Shown here: positions 12,542 to 13,993 of the stretch, piece by piece | How the letters are laid out: the number at the start of each line of letters is the position of its first letter | How positions within the stretch are numbered: position 1 is the first letter of the stretch | Assembly (NCBI GenBank): GCA_003554235.1 | Contig: PWFY01000012.1 | Location: 1 to 13,993 of the forward strand | Length of the DNA: 13,993 nt | From: Candidatus Aenigmatarchaeota archaeon | Lineage (GTDB): Archaea; Aenigmatarchaeota; Aenigmatarchaeia; PWEA01 | Reading direction: 5' to 3' | The notes under the pieces: generated by a model | Told to the model about the DNA's origin: nothing | Databases searched by the model: none | Seen by the model: only the letters and a program-made list of their open reading frames with translations | Program-made: the position numbers and the translations under genes

Positions 12542-12847
12542 TCAACCCTTTATCTCTATCTTGCTTTTTGGGAAGCCTTCTTCGACCAAGAGGTCTTCTA
12601 TCTTTCTAAGGTGGTCGCCTTGTAGTTCAATCCTATCTTCTTTATATGTACCACCACAAGCGAGGCCCTTCTTGAGCTTTTTTGCAAGTTTTTCGGGGTC
12701 CATGTCCTTTGAAACGTTTTCAATCACTGTCAGTTCTTTTCCGTAGCTTCTTCTTGTTTTGCGGACCTCGATCTTCTTTTCCTCCTTGGCTATAGTGTCA
12801 CAAACACATAGTTCCTCAGGCAGTCCACAGTCGGGGCAGTTAGCGAT
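12542..12847 (-). CDS. Translation initiation factor aIF1 (SUI1 family), apparent ATC start
   Basis: aIF1 is the archaeal eIF1 homologue; it binds the small subunit near the P site and enforces correct start-codon selection. From ATC at 12847 the product has 101 residues, the usual family length. It has an N-terminal knuckle with C4-x2-C7 and C14-V-C16, then a SUI1 domain with ACGGTYKEDRIELQGDH and a final strand KIEIKG. The conserved N-terminus contains no ATG, GTG or TTG until a GTG 40 codons in (12727). A start there would delete the Cys knuckle and the first SUI1 strands. An in-frame TAA (12850-12848) directly precedes the ATC, so no upstream start exists. The TGA lies one base before the rnp1 ATG. 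A sequencing error at the first codon cannot be excluded. Confidence 0.9.
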   Translation of the reverse strand: MANCPDCGLPEELCVCDTIAKEEKKIEVRKTRRSYGKELTVIENVSKDMDPEKLAKKLKKGLACGGTYKEDRIELQGDHLRKIEDLLVEEGFPKSKIEIKG

Positions 12848-12853
12848 TTATTT

Positions 12854-12860
12854 TCACCTC
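12854..12860 (-). promoter_or_regulatory. Shine-Dalgarno GAGGTGA that fixes an ATC start for aIF1
   Basis: GAGGTGA on the minus strand is a seven-base perfect match to the complement of the archaeal 16S 3' end (core ATCACCTCCT). It overlaps the uL29 stop. The next six bases are AAATAA and the following codon is ATC at 12847-12845. The same GGTGA plus six-base arrangement precedes uS5 (ATG), uL30 (ATG) and uL5 (GTG) in this window. This is the main reason for placing initiation of aIF1 at ATC. Confidence 0.75.
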
Positions 12861-13053
12861 ACAGTTCAGACAGCTTTGTCTTTATCCTTGCTATTGTTCT
12901 TTTTATTTCGTTCATCTTACCAGGGTTTTCAGGAACTCCGCCTATCTTAACCTGTGCCTTTTCTTTTGAAAGTTCAAGCTGTAGTTCCTCCAGTCTTTCC
13001 TCCAGCTCACTTTCGTCCATTTCATCCATCTCTTCTGTTTTTAGTATTGCCAT
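12859..13053 (-). CDS. rpl29: 50S ribosomal protein uL29
   Basis: The 64-residue protein is almost wholly helical: MAILKTEEMDEMDESELEER and on to IKRTIARIKTKLSEL. uL29 is a two-helix hairpin at the tunnel exit, next to the SRP and translocon docking site. The I-A-R-I-x-T pattern at the C-terminus is the family signature. I place the start at the ATG at 13053, one base past the uS3 TGA, giving the usual MAIL/MAIK opening. A longer frame from 13077 would add residues that overlap uS3 and do not fit the family. Its TGA overlaps the Shine-Dalgarno sequence of the following aIF1 gene (TGAGGTGA), implying tight coupling. Confidence 0.95.
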   Translation of the reverse strand: MAILKTEEMDEMDESELEERLEELQLELSKEKAQVKIGGVPENPGKMNEIKRTIARIKTKLSEL

Positions 13054-13054
13054 T

Positions 13055-13879
13055 TCAATCACTTTCCTCAAGCCCATCTATTTTCTTTTTCAGGAACTTC
13101 ATCATGCCTTTTCTTTTTTTATCGTCCATTTCATAGTCCAGAATCTTTTTGTATTCCTCAATCCCTAGATTTTTTTCAACCTCTTCTATACTTTTTTTAG
13201 CATCGCTTATAGACGAGTCAACTATTTCGTTTATCTTTTCTTCAGTCAGTTCGAAACCCTTACCTTCCTTCTCATCACCTACTTCCACCTTTTCCTCGGT
13301 ACCACCAAACTCTTCTTCTGGCTTACTTTCCATTATTTTTACCTTGACTCCTATTGTTCCTGGAAGGGTCTTTGCGTGTTTGACTGCTTTGTCTACAAGT
13401 CTCTTTGCAGGCTCCCCGCAACTTTTCATGTATCCATCTTGGAATCTTTCTGTCCTTCCTCTTGCACCGGAAAGCTTTCCGGAGATTGAAATTTCAGCCC
13501 CGGCGGCACCTCTTTGTATTATACTTCTTAGAACGCCGCTGGCCACCCTCCTATAGTTTGCGCCGTTTTCTATTGCATTTTTTATTTCCTTGGCCATTAT
13601 ACTCGCATCGAGCTCCGGCTTCTCTATTTCCTGGACGTCTATCTGTGGATCCTCAAATCCAAAGTCCTTCTCGAGCTTTTCGGTTATTTCGTTTATCCTT
13701 CCACCACCTCTCCCAATTATAAGGCCGGGTTTGTCTGCATATATGGTTATCTTTACTCCCATCGGGGTTCTCTGTATATCACAGCCAGTGTATCCTGCTC
13801 TAGGATACTCCCTTTCAAAAAAGTCCTCGAGCTGGTTTTTCTTTATTCCTTTTTCAACAAACTGTTTTTCAAGTGTCAT
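13055..13879 (-). CDS. rps3: 30S ribosomal protein uS3
   Basis: The 274-residue protein is a component of the 30S head at the mRNA entry channel. A type II KH domain covers roughly residues 17-90, with the RNA-binding loop YADKPGLIIGRGG at 47-59. The uS3 C-terminal domain follows, with the family signature around GAEISISGKLSGARGRTERF. After about residue 205 there is a long charged Glu/Lys-rich extension ending in a basic helix (KKRKGMMKFLKKKIDG). Archaeal uS3 often has a variable acidic tail, so this is at the long end of normal. The ATG is one base after the uL22 stop, and uL29 starts just after its TGA. Confidence 0.98.
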   Translation of the reverse strand: MTLEKQFVEKGIKKNQLEDFFEREYPRAGYTGCDIQRTPMGVKITIYADKPGLIIGRGGGRINEITEKLEKDFGFEDPQIDVQEIEKPELDASIMAKEIKNAIENGANYRRVASGVLRSIIQRGAAGAEISISGKLSGARGRTERFQDGYMKSCGEPAKRLVDKAVKHAKTLPGTIGVKVKIMESKPEEEFGGTEEKVEVGDEKEGKGFELTEEKINEIVDSSISDAKKSIEEVEKNLGIEEYKKILDYEMDDKKRKGMMKFLKKKIDGLEESD

Positions 13880-13880
13880 T

Positions 13881-13993
13881 CTAACCCCTCTCCAGTACTA
13901 GTTTTATGTTTGATGTCTTCAGCCTGTTTCCAAAATCTCGTCTGCGCCTCATTCTTCTAAGTGTGGTTCCGGGCTCTGCGCTTATGGTCTTAA
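13881..13993 (-). CDS. rpl22: Ribosomal protein uL22, C-terminal fragment
   Basis: The frame is open from the window edge to a TAG at 13881-13883 and encodes the last 37 residues of a protein. It is very Arg-rich (RRMRRRRDFGNRL) and ends in a hydrophobic beta-strand, SNIKLVLERG. This fits the end of archaeal uL22, where an Arg-rich stretch near the exit tunnel is followed by a T-S-x-I-x-V-x-L-E strand. Position also fits, since uL22 directly precedes uS3 in Archaea and Bacteria. The 5' part lies outside the window. The stop is one base from the uS3 start, so the two are probably translationally coupled. Identity rests on the short tail plus gene order. Confidence 0.75.
   Translation of the reverse strand, partial: KTISAEPGTTLRRMRRRRDFGNRLKTSNIKLVLERG

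Noticed and set aside
12542..12727. aIF1 starting at GTG 12727 (61 residues)
   Set aside because: This would remove the conserved Cys knuckle and the first part of the SUI1 fold, and there is no Shine-Dalgarno before it. The reading frame is open and family-like for 40 codons upstream.
1..13993. CRISPR arrays, insertion sequences, defence systems or integrated elements
   Set aside because: No direct-repeat arrays, transposase-like frames or terminal repeats were seen; the window is a continuous housekeeping cluster.

Overview
This window is an archaeal ribosomal-protein super-cluster, transcribed entirely from the minus strand (read from about 13993 down to 1). Archaeal identity rests on eS4, eL32, eL19, the RNase P protein Rnp1, aIF1/SUI1, Cbf5, the EMC3-like DUF106 protein and Rpo3, all in the S10-spc-alpha order known from Archaea. 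The proteins are rich in Lys and Glu, not extremely Asp-rich as in haloarchaea. I cannot fix the lineage from this sequence. Multi-intron tRNAs are best known from Thermoproteales and some small-genome archaea, but the gene order looks euryarchaeal, so I leave it open.

Layout in transcription order. (1) S10/spc block, 13993-4261: uL22 (C-terminal end), uS3, uL29, aIF1, Rnp1, uS17, uL14, uL24, eS4, uL5, uS14, uS8, uL6, eL32, a 53-residue zinc-ribbon protein I do not recognise, eL19, uL18, uS5, uL30, uL15, SecY. Genes abut or overlap, and most starts are preceded by GGTGA at 5-6 nt. (2) 4225-2639: DUF106/EMC3-like insertase and Cbf5; adk, cmk, eL34 and eL14, which many archaea carry in this interval, are absent from it. 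(3) 2630-2211: a probable promoter, a Trm112-like zinc protein and a tRNA-Ser(UGA) gene. (4) Alpha block, 2193-76: uS13, uS4, uS11, Rpo3. (5) 76-1: the 5' part of a tRNA-Leu(UAA) gene that begins on the last base of the rpo3 stop codon and runs off the window.

The genes supply ribosomal proteins, the protein-export channel and membrane insertase that receive nascent membrane proteins, an RNA polymerase subunit, and RNA-processing factors (Rnp1, Cbf5, Trm112). No stretch over 300 bases lacks a gene.

Most notable: (a) aIF1, the start-codon fidelity factor, has no ATG, GTG or TTG start. Its conserved N-terminus begins at an ATC, directly after an in-frame TAA and 6 nt behind a perfect GAGGTGA, which resembles bacterial infC autoregulation. 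(b) Both tRNA genes are broken by several introns with bulge-helix-bulge geometry: tRNA-Ser at 37/38, in the T-loop at 59/60 and probably in the variable arm; tRNA-Leu in the D-loop (17 nt) and at 37/38. (c) uL24 carries a classical C2H2 zinc finger at its C-terminus. (d) There is an extra small zinc-ribbon gene between eL32 and eL19. (e) The first base of tRNA-Leu is the last base of the rpo3 stop codon.
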